From the NCBI GenBank assembly GCA_019635775.1, contig JAHBYU010000006.1:62001-126000 (forward strand): DNA of 64,000 nucleotides. The letters are read 5' to 3'. Made by a program: the position numbers and the translations under genes. Origin of the DNA: Rhizobiaceae bacterium. GTDB taxonomy: Bacteria; Pseudomonadota; Alphaproteobacteria; Rhizobiales; Rhizobiaceae. The notes under the pieces are model-generated. The model was not told the DNA's origin, searched no databases, and saw only the letters and a list, made by a program, of their open reading frames with translations. Below are positions 8,752 through 17,147 of this stretch, in pieces; position 1 is the stretch's first letter, and every line of letters begins with the position of its first letter.

Positions 8752-9567
8752 ATGGCAGACATCGTATCGCTGAGACGTGAGGAGCCGGGCCAGGCGTCAA
8801 TGGTCGAAGGCGGCGTCCTGCGGATCACGCTTTCCAACCCTCCGGCAAACCTTCTGTCTCTCGAAGTGATGCAGGATCTTCAGGCCGAACTTGACCGGGC
8901 CAGCGCAGACGCTGCGGTACGGGTTATCGTGATCGGCGCCGCGGGCAAGCTTTTTTGCGCTGGGCATGATCTCAAGCAGATGACGGCACATCGCAGCGAC
9001 CCGGACGGCGGCAAGGCCTATTTTGAGGAGACCTTTGCGACGTGCGCAAAGCTGATGCAATCGATCGTCCGGCATCCAAAGCCCGTGATCGCCGAAGTCG
9101 ACGGGGTTGCCACGGCGGCCGGTTGCCAGTTGGTAGCGTCCTGTGATCTGGCGATAGCGTCCGATCAGGCGACATTCGGCGTCAACGGCATCAATGTCGG
9201 GCTTTTCTGCACGACGCCCGGCGTGGCGCTGGTTCGCGGGCTGAAGCCGAAGCATGCGATGGAGATGTTGCTGACCGGCGAGATGGTCGATGCGGTTGCG
9301 GCGAAGGAGTTCGGCCTGGTCAACCGTGTCGTGCCGCGCGAATATCTAGGTCAGGTCGTTGCAAAATATGCCAGGACCATCGCATCGAAATCGCCTGCAA
9401 CGCTCAAGATGGGCAAGGAAGCCTTCTACAGGCAGGCCGAGATGGGATTGGCGGAGGCCTACGACTATGCCTCTCGCGTGATGGTCGAGAACCTGCTCGC
9501 TGGCGACGCCAGGGAGGGGATCGCCGCCTTCATCGAGAAGCGCAAGCCCGAGTGGAAAGGGAACTAG
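8752..9567 (+). CDS. enoyl-CoA hydratase/isomerase family protein
   Basis: This crotonase-fold protein (271 residues) resembles the ECHDC3-type branch of enoyl-CoA hydratases, which act on acyl-CoA thioesters. The oxyanion-hole region is seen in AAGKLFCAGHDLKQM, and a second glycine-rich helix start in EVDGVATAAGCQLVASCDLA. The usual first catalytic Glu of hydratases (in an E-x-x-G context) is not obvious: the motif reads AGCQLVAS, so true hydratase activity is uncertain. ATG 8752 has GGAGAC upstream. The next gene overlaps its end by 16 bp, suggesting co-translation with an ATPase. Confidence 0.88.
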   Translation: MADIVSLRREEPGQASMVEGGVLRITLSNPPANLLSLEVMQDLQAELDRASADAAVRVIVIGAAGKLFCAGHDLKQMTAHRSDPDGGKAYFEETFATCAKLMQSIVRHPKPVIAEVDGVATAAGCQLVASCDLAIASDQATFGVNGINVGLFCTTPGVALVRGLKPKHAMEMLLTGEMVDAVAAKEFGLVNRVVPREYLGQVVAKYARTIASKSPATLKMGKEAFYRQAEMGLAEAYDYASRVMVENLLAGDAREGIAAFIEKRKPEWKGN

Positions 9568-10391
9568 CGCACGCAATCGTTCCCGTCGCAGACGTGCCTC
9601 CGCGCCGTTCCATCACCAGGCTGAAAGCGCCATATCTCAAGCGCGTGCTGCTTGACCCCAGCCGGATCGACGATCCGGACGCATACCCGTGGTCCATCCC
9701 GCTCTTCAGGAACGGGAATTTCGCTGTCAATTTCACGACGCCTGTTACAATCATCGTGGGCGAGAACGGCACCGGCAAGTCCACGCTGCTGGAAGCGATC
9801 GGCGCATTGGCCGGGTATGACGAAGCCGGCGGCGGCAAGGGATACAGGCCTGTCGATCACTCGGCGGCGATCGACAAGAGCGGGGCAGCCCTTGGCGCGA
9901 GCCTGCGCGCCCATTGGTTGCCGAAGGTTACGTCTGGCTGGTTCTTTCGGGCCGAGAGCTTCTATTCCGTCGCCCGCTATCTGGATGAGGCGGCGCGCGA
10001 ACCGCTGAGCGGTCCGCCCCCGGATTTCCTGTCGTGGTCCCACGGCGAGGGGTTCATGCGTTTCTTCGAAGAGCGGTGCAGCCGGCAGGGGCTTTACCTC
10101 TTCGACGAGCCGGAAAGCGCGCTTTCGCCGTCGCGACAGGTCGAATTCCTGAAGTTGCTGGGCAAACTCGACCGCTCGGGACACGCGCAGGTGATTATTG
10201 CGACGCACTCACCGCTGCTCATGGCCTGTCCAGGAGCGCGACTCCTGCAGATCAACCGTTTCGGGCTGGAAGAGACCCGGCTCCAGGATACCGAACATTT
10301 CCGCACACTGCGTGAGTTCTGTCTCGATCCGACGGGCTTTCTCGCTGAAGCCCTCCAGAATGACGACGATGGTGATCCCCAGATACCTTGA
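9552..10391 (+). CDS. stand-alone ABC-type ATPase (COG3910-like)
   Basis: The 279-residue protein is a soluble P-loop ATPase with Walker A GENGTGKST (70-78), an ABC-signature-like SWSHGEGF (161-168), Walker B LYLFDEPES (181-189) and a switch histidine in ATHSPLL (219). That order matches the small predicted-ATPase family COG3910, related to the AAA/ABC ATPases of OLD-like and Rad50-like proteins. No membrane segment or partner nuclease is present. It starts at GTG 9552 inside the end of the enoyl-CoA hydratase gene. Its substrate is unknown; related stand-alone ATPases are often tied to DNA or stress functions, but nothing here proves that. Confidence 0.85.
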   Translation: MERELAHAIVPVADVPPRRSITRLKAPYLKRVLLDPSRIDDPDAYPWSIPLFRNGNFAVNFTTPVTIIVGENGTGKSTLLEAIGALAGYDEAGGGKGYRPVDHSAAIDKSGAALGASLRAHWLPKVTSGWFFRAESFYSVARYLDEAAREPLSGPPPDFLSWSHGEGFMRFFEERCSRQGLYLFDEPESALSPSRQVEFLKLLGKLDRSGHAQVIIATHSPLLMACPGARLLQINRFGLEETRLQDTEHFRTLREFCLDPTGFLAEALQNDDDGDPQIP

Positions 10392-10422
10392 TGCAGCCAA
10401 CGCTGACGGCTAACACCAATCC

Positions 10423-10944
10423 ATGAATCACGACTCCTACGACGACGCCTACATCTCCGGCATCCTCAATTCGATCAAGACGATCGCCATTGTGGGCGCG
10501 TCGGCCAACGAGGTGCGGCCAAGCTTTTTCGTCCTGAAATATCTCATCAACAAGGGGTTCGACGTCTATCCGGTCAATCCGGGGCAGGCTGGCAAGGAGA
10601 TCCTGGGCACGAAGTTCTATGCCAGGCTTTCCGATATCCCGGTGCCGATCGACATGGTTGACGTTTTCCGTGCGTCAGAGGCAGTGCCCGGCATTGTCGA
10701 AGAAGTGCTTGGGCTGGACCCGCTTCCCAAGGTCTTGTGGACGCAACTGACGGTGCGCCACGATGAGGCGGCCGCGCGCGCCGAAGCCGCCGGGATCAAG
10801 GTTGTCATGAATCGCTGCCCGAAAATCGAATATGGACGTCTTTCGGGTGAGATTGCCTGGAACGGCGTGAACTCGAGGGTGCTGTCGTCAAAGAAACCTG
10901 TAATGCGGGCGGGGTACCAGAGCTTCGGGATTCGCCAGAAGTGA
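10423..10944 (+). CDS. CoA-binding domain protein (YccU-like)
   Basis: The 173-residue product is a single Rossmann-type CoA-binding domain. TIAIVGASANEVRPSFFV near residue 20 is the nucleotide-binding loop, followed by GFDVYPVNPGQAGKEILG and the C-terminal NRCPKIEYGRL, all typical of the YccU family. Members bind CoA in vitro; the physiological role is not settled. It follows the ATPase gene by 31 bp and precedes O-acetylhomoserine sulfhydrylase, an order I recall from other rhizobia. Confidence 0.9.
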   Translation: MNHDSYDDAYISGILNSIKTIAIVGASANEVRPSFFVLKYLINKGFDVYPVNPGQAGKEILGTKFYARLSDIPVPIDMVDVFRASEAVPGIVEEVLGLDPLPKVLWTQLTVRHDEAAARAEAAGIKVVMNRCPKIEYGRLSGEIAWNGVNSRVLSSKKPVMRAGYQSFGIRQK

Positions 10945-11003
10945 TCCTGCGAAAGGTTATTCCAAGAACCTTGTGCTTCGCATCGGTTCTGTTCCACGCG
11001 ATA

Positions 11004-11049
11004 GGGGTGCGAGGCATTTTCTTCTTTGCATTCTGGCCTCTGCTGCCCC
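11004..11049 (+). promoter_or_regulatory. stem-loop upstream of O-acetylhomoserine sulfhydrylase
   Basis: GGGGTGCGAGG (11004-11014) can pair with CCTCTGCTGCCCC (11037-11049) with a small internal loop, about 45 bp before the start codon. It does not carry SAM-II riboswitch core bases as I know them and has no T-run, so the role is open. Confidence 0.3.
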
Positions 11050-11091
11050 AAAGTTAGCACCAGATTTCATAAAACATACTGGAGAGGAAAA

Positions 11092-12375
11092 ATGTCCCAA
11101 CAAGAACCGGGCTTCAATACGCTCGCCATTCACGCCGGCGCGAAGCCGGATCCGGCAACTGGCGCGCGCGCCACCCCGATCTACCAGACGACGTCCTATG
11201 TATTCGAGGACGCCGATCACGCTGCCTCGCTGTTCGGCCTCAAGGCTTTCGGCAACATCTATACGCGCATCATGAACCCCACCCAGGCCGTGCTTGAAGA
11301 GCGCGTTGCAGCGCTTGAGGGCGGCACGGCGGCGCTTGCGGTGGCTTCGGGGCACGCCGCGCAGCTTCTGGTCGCGCATGCGCTCATGAAGGCCGGCGAG
11401 AACTTCATCGCTGCGCGACGCCTCTATGGCGGTTCGATCAACCAGTTCGGCCATGCCTTCAAGAGCTTCAATTGGGAAGTTCGCTGGGGCGACACCCACG
11501 ATCTCTCGACCTTCGAGAAGCAGATCGACGACAAGACCAGGTTCATCTTCGTGGAAAGCCTGGCTAACCCGAATGGTGAGTTCGTCGACATCAAGGCGCT
11601 TGCCGACCTGGCGCACAAGCATGGCCTGCCGCTTGTCGTCGACAACACGCTTGCCACACCTTACCTCGTGCGCCCGATCGAGCATGGCGCTGACATCGTG
11701 GTTCATTCTCTGACCAAATTTATCGGCGGCCACGGCAACTCGATCGGCGGCATCATTGTCGACGGCGGCACCTTCGATTGGTCGAAATCTGGCAAGTACC
11801 CGATGCTTTCGGAGCCACGTCCAGAATATGGTGGGCTGGTGCTGCACGAGACGTTCGGCAATTTCGCCTTCGCCATCGCCGTCCGCGTGCTCGGATTGCG
11901 CGACTTCGGCCCGGCGATTTCGCCGTTCAACGCCTTCCTGATCCTCACCGGGATCGAAACGTTGCCGCTTCGCATGCAGCGCCATTCCGACAACGCGAAA
12001 GCGGTCGCGGAATGGCTGTCGAAGCACCCGAAGGTGTCCTGGGTTTCCCATTCGGGTCTGGCTTCCGACCCGAACAACGCTCTGCAGAAGAAATATTCGC
12101 CGAATGGTGCGGGCGCCGTCTTCACCTTTGGATTGAAAGGCGGCTACGATTCCGGCGTCAAGTTTGTCGAGGCGCTCGAGCTTTTCTCGCACCTCGCCAA
12201 TGTCGGCGACACCAAGTCCCTTGTCATCCATCCGGCGTCCACCACGCACCGGCAGCTTTCCGACGAGCAGAAGACGCTTGCCGGGGCTGGACCGGACACG
12301 GTTCGCCTGTCGGTCGGCATCGAGGATATCAAGGACATCATTGCCGATCTCGATCTGGCGCTTGCCAAGGCCTGA
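11092..12375 (+). CDS. metY: O-acetylhomoserine aminocarboxypropyltransferase
   Basis: This PLP enzyme of the Cys/Met metabolism family makes homocysteine (or methionine) from O-acetylhomoserine and sulfide or methanethiol. The 427-residue protein begins with FNTLAIHAGAKPDPATGARA and has TPIYQTTSYVF, ASGHAAQ and the Schiff-base lysine near 209 in HSLTKFIGGHG. The length of about 430 and the HGNSIGG tail after the lysine favour O-acetylhomoserine sulfhydrylase over cystathionine synthase. ATG 11092 has GGAGAGG eight bases upstream. Methionine-dependent control is likely but no known riboswitch was recognised. Confidence 0.93.
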   Translation: MSQQEPGFNTLAIHAGAKPDPATGARATPIYQTTSYVFEDADHAASLFGLKAFGNIYTRIMNPTQAVLEERVAALEGGTAALAVASGHAAQLLVAHALMKAGENFIAARRLYGGSINQFGHAFKSFNWEVRWGDTHDLSTFEKQIDDKTRFIFVESLANPNGEFVDIKALADLAHKHGLPLVVDNTLATPYLVRPIEHGADIVVHSLTKFIGGHGNSIGGIIVDGGTFDWSKSGKYPMLSEPRPEYGGLVLHETFGNFAFAIAVRVLGLRDFGPAISPFNAFLILTGIETLPLRMQRHSDNAKAVAEWLSKHPKVSWVSHSGLASDPNNALQKKYSPNGAGAVFTFGLKGGYDSGVKFVEALELFSHLANVGDTKSLVIHPASTTHRQLSDEQKTLAGAGPDTVRLSVGIEDIKDIIADLDLALAKA

Positions 12376-12408
12376 TAGCGGACGGCTGTCCCGCTCGGGC
12401 GACGGCGT

Positions 12409-12912
12409 TCACGTCCGCCGTCTGGGCCGGGACTTATCGTTTGTCGACTGCATGTCCTCGTAGAGCCAGACCATGCGGTCGACAAACCAGAGCTTCAGCG
12501 CGCTCGCACCGAGCGCGCCGAACGCGGCTGCCCACGGGTCCAGCACATACAACCCCCAGCCCATCGGTGCGAGGCAGGCAGCACTTGCCGCCGACAGCCC
12601 GAGCGCCCAGCGCGCGTGATGACGAGGGATCGGGACGATCCGGCGGTTCAGCCAGATGCGCTCGCCGAGCACCCCCTTGGATGCCCAGTTGTCGAGCGAA
12701 AGCGGTGGCGGGAAGACGCGCGGGTTGATGAACGCCGCCAAGACGCAGAGCGTCGGCCAGAGCCAGTTACCCAATGGGCCGCGGAAGTAGACTGTGACGG
12801 CAAATAGCACCAGAAGCGGCACCCGCGTCCAGACCGACCAGGGATTCGCGTGCCGCTCCCAGGTCGAGTCTCTCATTGCCATAACGGCTGCAAAAGGATT
12901 TTGCCAAGCCAT
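12409..12912 (-). CDS. DUF6653-like membrane protein
   Basis: The 167-residue protein has three to four hydrophobic segments (about 30-60, 104-125, 125-145) and begins with a Trp/Arg-rich cytosolic stretch, WERHANPWSVWTR, which I associate with the DUF6653 family. The centre has WASKGVLGERIWLNRR. No enzymatic motif is evident and the tail is basic. It is divergent from the cupin gene with about 50 bp between starts. The function is unknown. Confidence 0.75.
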   Translation of the reverse strand: MAWQNPFAAVMAMRDSTWERHANPWSVWTRVPLLVLFAVTVYFRGPLGNWLWPTLCVLAAFINPRVFPPPLSLDNWASKGVLGERIWLNRRIVPIPRHHARWALGLSAASAACLAPMGWGLYVLDPWAAAFGALGASALKLWFVDRMVWLYEDMQSTNDKSRPRRRT

Positions 12913-12966
12913 TGATTCACTCTAGTCTCGACATTGGCAGGCGAACAGGACTTGGATACCCGAAAT

Positions 12967-13314
12967 ATGCAGCTTCAGTTTGTACCGATCGACACAACCA
13001 CCGTCGAACCCGAACAGGGCGCTCCGGCCGAGGAGCGGCTGATCTCGGGCGAACCGCGCTTCAAGACATGGAATCTCGATGAGGCCTCGGGCGGCATCTA
13101 TGCGGGCGTTTGGGAAGCCACGCCCGGCAAATGGCGCATCGAATATGACGAATGGGAATTCTGCCATATCCTTTCCGGAGTCTCGGTCGTTTCAGAAGAT
13201 GGCGGCGAGACGCGAACGGTGACTGCGGGCGACAGCTTCATCCTGAAGCCCGGCTTCAAGGGAAGCTGGGAAGTCCTTGAAACGACTCGCAAAGAATATG
13301 TGATCCGGCTGTAA
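12967..13314 (+). CDS. cupin-domain protein (cupin 3/EutQ-like)
   Basis: The 115-residue product is one small beta-barrel of the cupin 3 type. Characteristic stretches are SGGIYAGVWEATPGKW, EWEFCHILSGVSVVSEDG and GDSFILKPGFKGSWEV, the last being the second cupin box in which the family keeps few metal ligands. Such proteins are usually (S)-ureidoglycine aminohydrolase-like or sugar-binding; no pathway neighbour fixes the substrate. I prefer ATG 12967 over a TTG at 12934. The ribosome site is weak. Confidence 0.85.
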   Translation: MQLQFVPIDTTTVEPEQGAPAEERLISGEPRFKTWNLDEASGGIYAGVWEATPGKWRIEYDEWEFCHILSGVSVVSEDGGETRTVTAGDSFILKPGFKGSWEVLETTRKEYVIRL

Positions 13315-13342
13315 GCTGCCACGGAAGGAGACATGCGCTGGC

Positions 13343-14089
13343 TTAACCGGGGGACGACGCAAGTGCTCCCAATTGCCTTATTTCGTCCCGTCGCTCTTCC
13401 GTCCTCTGGTAGAACCAGCGGTCCATAGTCTCGATCAGGAGCGTATCGCCGCTCATGAACAGGCGGCCTTCGTCGATTTCGCGTGAAATGCTCGTACGGC
13501 TAAGGAGTATCGAGCAAATGGAAAGACAACTCGTTTCTATATAGAGATCGATATCGAACCCTGGGACTGCCGAACAGATCTCTACGGGAGCGCCCGGACG
13601 GATAAGTGCCCAGTAGACACTGTATTCCAGGTCGGGATCGCTGAAACGGAACTGGATCACGACTTGGCGATCGGGAAGCTGCGCCGTGTTTATGTAATTT
13701 CGCATGTGCCACATCAGAGTAGACAAATCAGTGGCGGCAAGCGCCTCCCGCGCCTCGATGTTGCATTGAGCCCATCTGCCCAGCGCAGCAAGTACCGGCT
13801 CAAGCTCGATCGCCCGTTGCGTTCTGATGTAGTCCACTTGGCCGCTCGCCGGGTCTTCAATGCGGCGGACGAGCCCGTTGGCCTCCATTTCTTTCAGTCT
13901 TTTGGAAAGAAGCGCCGTGGATATGTTACCGACGCCCCGTCGAATGCTGCTGAACCGCGTGGCGCCGTCCCACATTTCTGTAAGGATCGGTATCGTCCAC
14001 CGTGGCTCAAGTATGTCGCAAGCGTGCGAAATCGGGCAAATCAATCCGTAGGGTCTGAAGCTCAATTTCCGACCTCCTCCCTGATGCAT
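13343..14089 (-). CDS. HxlR-family transcriptional regulator with C-terminal SCP2-like domain
   Basis: The N-terminal 100 residues form an HxlR winged helix: CPISHACDILEPRWTIPIL at the start of the domain with the conserved Cys, then FSSIRRGVGNISTALLSKRL as the recognition region and a wing ending VDYIRTQRAIELEP. The C-terminal 110 residues resemble the sterol-carrier-like ligand domain found in long HxlR proteins. I chose ATG 14089; an upstream TTG is possible but lies in a probable operator. It is divergent from the DUF4242 gene, with three GTTC/GAAC half-sites between them, so self-control and control of that gene are likely. The inducer is unknown. Confidence 0.88.
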   Translation of the reverse strand: MHQGGGRKLSFRPYGLICPISHACDILEPRWTIPILTEMWDGATRFSSIRRGVGNISTALLSKRLKEMEANGLVRRIEDPASGQVDYIRTQRAIELEPVLAALGRWAQCNIEAREALAATDLSTLMWHMRNYINTAQLPDRQVVIQFRFSDPDLEYSVYWALIRPGAPVEICSAVPGFDIDLYIETSCLSICSILLSRTSISREIDEGRLFMSGDTLLIETMDRWFYQRTEERRDEIRQLGALASSPG

Positions 14090-14116
14090 TATGAGGGACC
14101 CTACGCAATCACTCCA

Positions 14117-14142
14117 GTTCACAATATGAACCAATGCGGTTC
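14117..14142. promoter_or_regulatory. probable HxlR operator: three alternating half-sites
   Basis: GTTC (14117-14120), GAAC (14128-14131) and GGTTC (14138-14142) give two overlapping inverted repeats, GTTCA-N5-TGAAC and GAACC-N5-GGTTC, sharing the middle half-site. They lie 28 bp upstream of the regulator start and 75 bp upstream of the DUF4242 gene. Confidence 0.6.
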
Positions 14143-14216
14143 AGGATCCAAACTTTACCCGGTGTCCCTTGGTCTGTCAGAAATCGGCTCTCATCAGCCA
14201 AAGGAAGGAGAGGACG

Positions 14217-14489
14217 ATGCAACGCTTTGTGATCGAGCGGGACATTCCGGCGGTAGGTTCCTTGAACTGCGAGCAACTGCGTGATGCCTCAAGGACCTCG
14301 AACGCCGCGCTGGCCAAGCTCGCCCCGCGCGTGCAGTGGGAACATTCCTATGTTTCTGGCGACAGGACATTCTGCCTGTATCTGGCGGAAGACGAGGCGG
14401 CTATTCGTGAGCATGCAGCTATGAGCGGCTTTCCGGCGAGCCGCATTACGAAGGTCCTGACGATAATCGACCCAACCACAGCGGACTAG
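14217..14489 (+). CDS. DUF4242 (SCO4226-like) small protein
   Basis: The 90-residue product begins MQRFVIERDIPAVGSL and contains VQWEHSYVSGDRTFCLYLAE and EHAAMSGFPASRITKV. This is the DUF4242 pattern, a ferredoxin-like fold; the Streptomyces member SCO4226 binds nickel. The metal ligands cannot be confirmed from sequence alone. A very strong ribosome site, AAGGAAGGAG, lies six bases before ATG 14217, suggesting high expression. It is divergent from the HxlR gene and shares its operator region. Confidence 0.85.
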   Translation: MQRFVIERDIPAVGSLNCEQLRDASRTSNAALAKLAPRVQWEHSYVSGDRTFCLYLAEDEAAIREHAAMSGFPASRITKVLTIIDPTTAD

Positions 14490-14556
14490 CTGCACGAGCG
14501 AGCAGTCATTCCCGAGCGCAGCGCCGGTTGCGTTGATGGCCTGAGCCGCCGTCGGG

Positions 14557-15813
14557 TCAATACCTTACAACAAGCTTTTCGAGGCCGTGGAAATGCCACG
14601 TGTCCCGGTAGCGCGGCGTCTCTACGATCCTGATCCCGGGCAGACGGTCGAACAAAACTTTGAGCGCCACCTGAAGCTCCAGCCGCGCCAATGGAGCACC
14701 GATGCAAAAGTGGATGCCCGCGCCGAAGGAAACATTCTTCTGGTCCGCGCGACCGGGTTGGAATCCGTCGGGATCGGTGAAAGCGCGGGGATCGCGGTTG
14801 GCCATACCCAGCAACAGCCCAATCTGATCGCCAGGGTTCAGGCGGACGCCCGGTGCGATCTCGCAACCTTCATATGCATAGCGTGTGAAGAGATGGAGTG
14901 GCGCGTCGAAACGAAGGCATTCTTCAACGGTTGCGACCGTTGCTTCCTGGCTGTTGAAGAACCGTCGCGGGTCGCCTTCATGCAAAAGGATGGCCCGCAC
15001 CGCGTTGCCGGCTTGATGCACGGTTGCTTCGTGTCCGGCATTGAGCAGGAGGATCACCGAGGACACCAGTTCGTCCTCCGTGAGTTTCTGGCCCTCGTCC
15101 CGTGCTGAGATCAGCAGGGAGAGCAGATCATCGCCGGGCTTTTTCCGTCGGTCGGCGATGTACAGGCGCAAAAAGTCCGAGAATTCGGCGGCAGCCCGGT
15201 TGGCTGCGTCCTCCACCTGCGGCGTGCGGCCATGCGTGTACATGGCGACCATCTGGTGAGACCACTCAAGCAGCTGTGGCCCCATGTCGACAGGCACGCC
15301 CAGCATTTCCGCGATTATGGTGATCGGGAGCGGAGACGCGAAGCAGGGCAGGAGATCGAACGGCTTGCGGTCGGGAAATTCATCGACCAACTCGTGTGCG
15401 AGCGCCTCGATACGCGGTCTTAGCCGCTCCACCTGCCTCGATACAAAAGCCCTGTTGACCAGTATGCGAAGCCGCGTGTGGACGGGCGGTTCCAGTTCGA
15501 GCAGCGAATGCGCTTCGATCGCATCGAAATCCTTGAGGTGCGAACGGTCGTTTCCCGTACTGCGGCTGTCCGGAATACCGGTAGGGCTTTGCCGCCCGAG
15601 CCGGCGGTCGCGCAAGAGCCGGTTGACATCCTCCAGTCCCCCAAAGCACCACAAGCCGAATTCCTCCCAGAAAAAGGTCGAGTTCCGATCATGTAGCCAG
15701 GCGTAAGTTTCGTATGGGTTCTGGTAGAACGCAGCCTCGCGCGGGTCGAGTTGCACAAAACGCGTGCTGCGATCGTATGCGAGACCGGGCGGTGGCTGAA
15801 CTGGGGTGCTCAT
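14557..15813 (-). CDS. cytochrome P450
   Basis: The 418-residue protein is a soluble bacterial class I P450. It has the heme-ligand loop FGAGIHFCIG with Cys370, the K-helix ExxR in EECLRFDAPL, and an I-helix reading LLNAGHEATVHQ. In the usual I-helix motif A-G-x-E/D-T the threonine directly follows the acid; here Ala is in that place and Thr is one residue later, as in some rhizobial P450s. No ferredoxin or ferredoxin reductase lies nearby. It is divergent from the FAD oxidoreductase gene with 79 bp between starts. The substrate is unknown. Confidence 0.94.
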   Translation of the reverse strand: MSTPVQPPPGLAYDRSTRFVQLDPREAAFYQNPYETYAWLHDRNSTFFWEEFGLWCFGGLEDVNRLLRDRRLGRQSPTGIPDSRSTGNDRSHLKDFDAIEAHSLLELEPPVHTRLRILVNRAFVSRQVERLRPRIEALAHELVDEFPDRKPFDLLPCFASPLPITIIAEMLGVPVDMGPQLLEWSHQMVAMYTHGRTPQVEDAANRAAAEFSDFLRLYIADRRKKPGDDLLSLLISARDEGQKLTEDELVSSVILLLNAGHEATVHQAGNAVRAILLHEGDPRRFFNSQEATVATVEECLRFDAPLHLFTRYAYEGCEIAPGVRLNPGDQIGLLLGMANRDPRAFTDPDGFQPGRADQKNVSFGAGIHFCIGAPLARLELQVALKVLFDRLPGIRIVETPRYRDTWHFHGLEKLVVRY

Positions 15814-15892
15814 GCTGGCTCATTAGCGCGCCTTGCCAAGCACAGGCCAGTCCGTATTGTTCCTGCGCTGCTTCTTTCCGTTCGAGGACTTC

Positions 15893-16999
15893 ATGAACAT
15901 AATCGTCGTGGGCGCGGGCATCGCGGGTCTTTCGACCGCTTGGTCACTGGTAAAGGCTGGCCATGGTGTCACTGTCCTTGAACAGGGGAAGACAATCCCG
16001 AACCCGCTGGCCGCCTCTGGCGATCATCACCGTATCATTCGCCGCGCATACCGGGCATCGACCGGATATGGCGCGCTGATCACCGAGGCCTACGACGCGT
16101 GGGCGGAGATGTGGAAGGATCTCGGCGCCAACCATCTGGATCCGCGTGGCTTCATGTGCGTGTCCCGCGAAGCGGGCGACGAGGCCGAGGAATATCGGGA
16201 GGGAATGGAGGCAGGCGGCTGGCCGATCGAATCGCTCGATCCGGATGCGGCCGTCAGGCGGTGGCCGTTTCTGGAGGCCGGAACGTTTCGGTATGCCTAT
16301 TTTTCGGCTGATGGCGGCGCATTGCATTGCCGCAAGATTGCCGTCGGCCTGGCCGACTGGCTGCGCAAGAACGGCGCGAACGTCTATGCCGACAGTAAGG
16401 TGGTCGACATCGACGCCGAAACCGGTCGGGTTGAGCTGGCGACGGGGGAACGGCTTCAGGCCGATCGCGTGATTGTGACGGCAGGCGCGTGGGTCACCAA
16501 ACTTTTTCCGGAACTGGAAGGAACGCTGAAAGCCTACCGGACCGCGCTTGCCTATGTCGAGCCGCCGGCAGACCTACGTTCCGCATGGGAAGCGGCTCCT
16601 GTCATCCTCGACGTTGGCGGCAAGACGGATGGCTACATGATTCCACCGTCAGGCGGCGCCGGCATGAAATTCGGGTCCGGCCTGCACAAGGTTGCAACCA
16701 GCGACGCCGACTGGAATCGGGAGCCTGTCGAAGGGGAAGGCGAGGCGATCCGAAATCTTTTTTCTCCGCCGATTGCCCGCATTGGTGAGTATCGCGTTAC
16801 CGAGGTCGTCACCTGCGCCTACATCTTCACGCATGACGAGCGCTTCTTTGCGCACGAAAAGGGCAAGGTGCTTGTCGTTTCGGCCTGCTCCGGGCATGGC
16901 TACAAGTTCGGAGCCGCGGTAGGCCGTCGCGCGGCGGCGGCTCTCGATAGCGGTGAAGTCGAGCGGCTCAAACGCTGGTTGCAAGCAGAAGTGGGCTGA
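15893..16999 (+). CDS. FAD-dependent oxidoreductase (sarcosine oxidase/DadA-like)
   Basis: The 368-residue protein belongs to the DAO superfamily. The N-terminal dinucleotide-binding loop is [17 protein letters not shown], with Gly7, Gly9 and Gly12, and near the C-terminus [15 protein letters not shown] is the second FAD-contact segment; HGYKFGP-like forms are typical of monomeric sarcosine oxidases and N-methyltryptophan oxidase. The probable reaction is oxidation of an N-methyl or secondary amine with H2O2 release. A covalent FAD-cysteine is possible (Cys near 325) but unproven. It shares a bidirectional promoter region with the P450, so a joint catabolic role is an inference. Confidence 0.88.
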   Translation: MNIIVVGAGIAGLSTAWSLVKAGHGVTVLEQGKTIPNPLAASGDHHRIIRRAYRASTGYGALITEAYDAWAEMWKDLGANHLDPRGFMCVSREAGDEAEEYREGMEAGGWPIESLDPDAAVRRWPFLEAGTFRYAYFSADGGALHCRKIAVGLADWLRKNGANVYADSKVVDIDAETGRVELATGERLQADRVIVTAGAWVTKLFPELEGTLKAYRTALAYVEPPADLRSAWEAAPVILDVGGKTDGYMIPPSGGAGMKFGSGLHKVATSDADWNREPVEGEGEAIRNLFSPPIARIGEYRVTEVVTCAYIFTHDERFFAHEKGKVLVVSACSGHGYKFGAAVGRRAAAALDSGEVERLKRWLQAEVG

Positions 17000-17040
17000 G
17001 CGGAGCCTGTCTGGCGCGGTAAGGTTAGCGGCAGGGCGGC

Positions 17041-17069
17041 CTTGCACAAGGGTCAGGGGCCATCCTATC
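17041..17069 (+). promoter_or_regulatory. possible RpoH (heat-shock) promoter of clpP
   Basis: CTTGCA (17041-17046), a 17-bp spacer and CCTATC (17064-17069) resemble the alphaproteobacterial sigma-32 pattern CTTG ... CYTAT-T. It lies about 70 bp before clpP, a known heat-shock gene. Confidence 0.45.
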
Positions 17070-17147
17070 TACGGAAACGAACATCCAGCACGATTCTGCC
17101 CCAACGCACTTCGCCGGGCGCCTGAATCCCAGCCTGAAGGGACAACG

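Noticed and set aside
10945-11091. SAM-II riboswitch upstream of O-acetylhomoserine sulfhydrylase
   Set aside because: A stem-loop is present, but the conserved SAM-II pseudoknot bases as I know them were not found.
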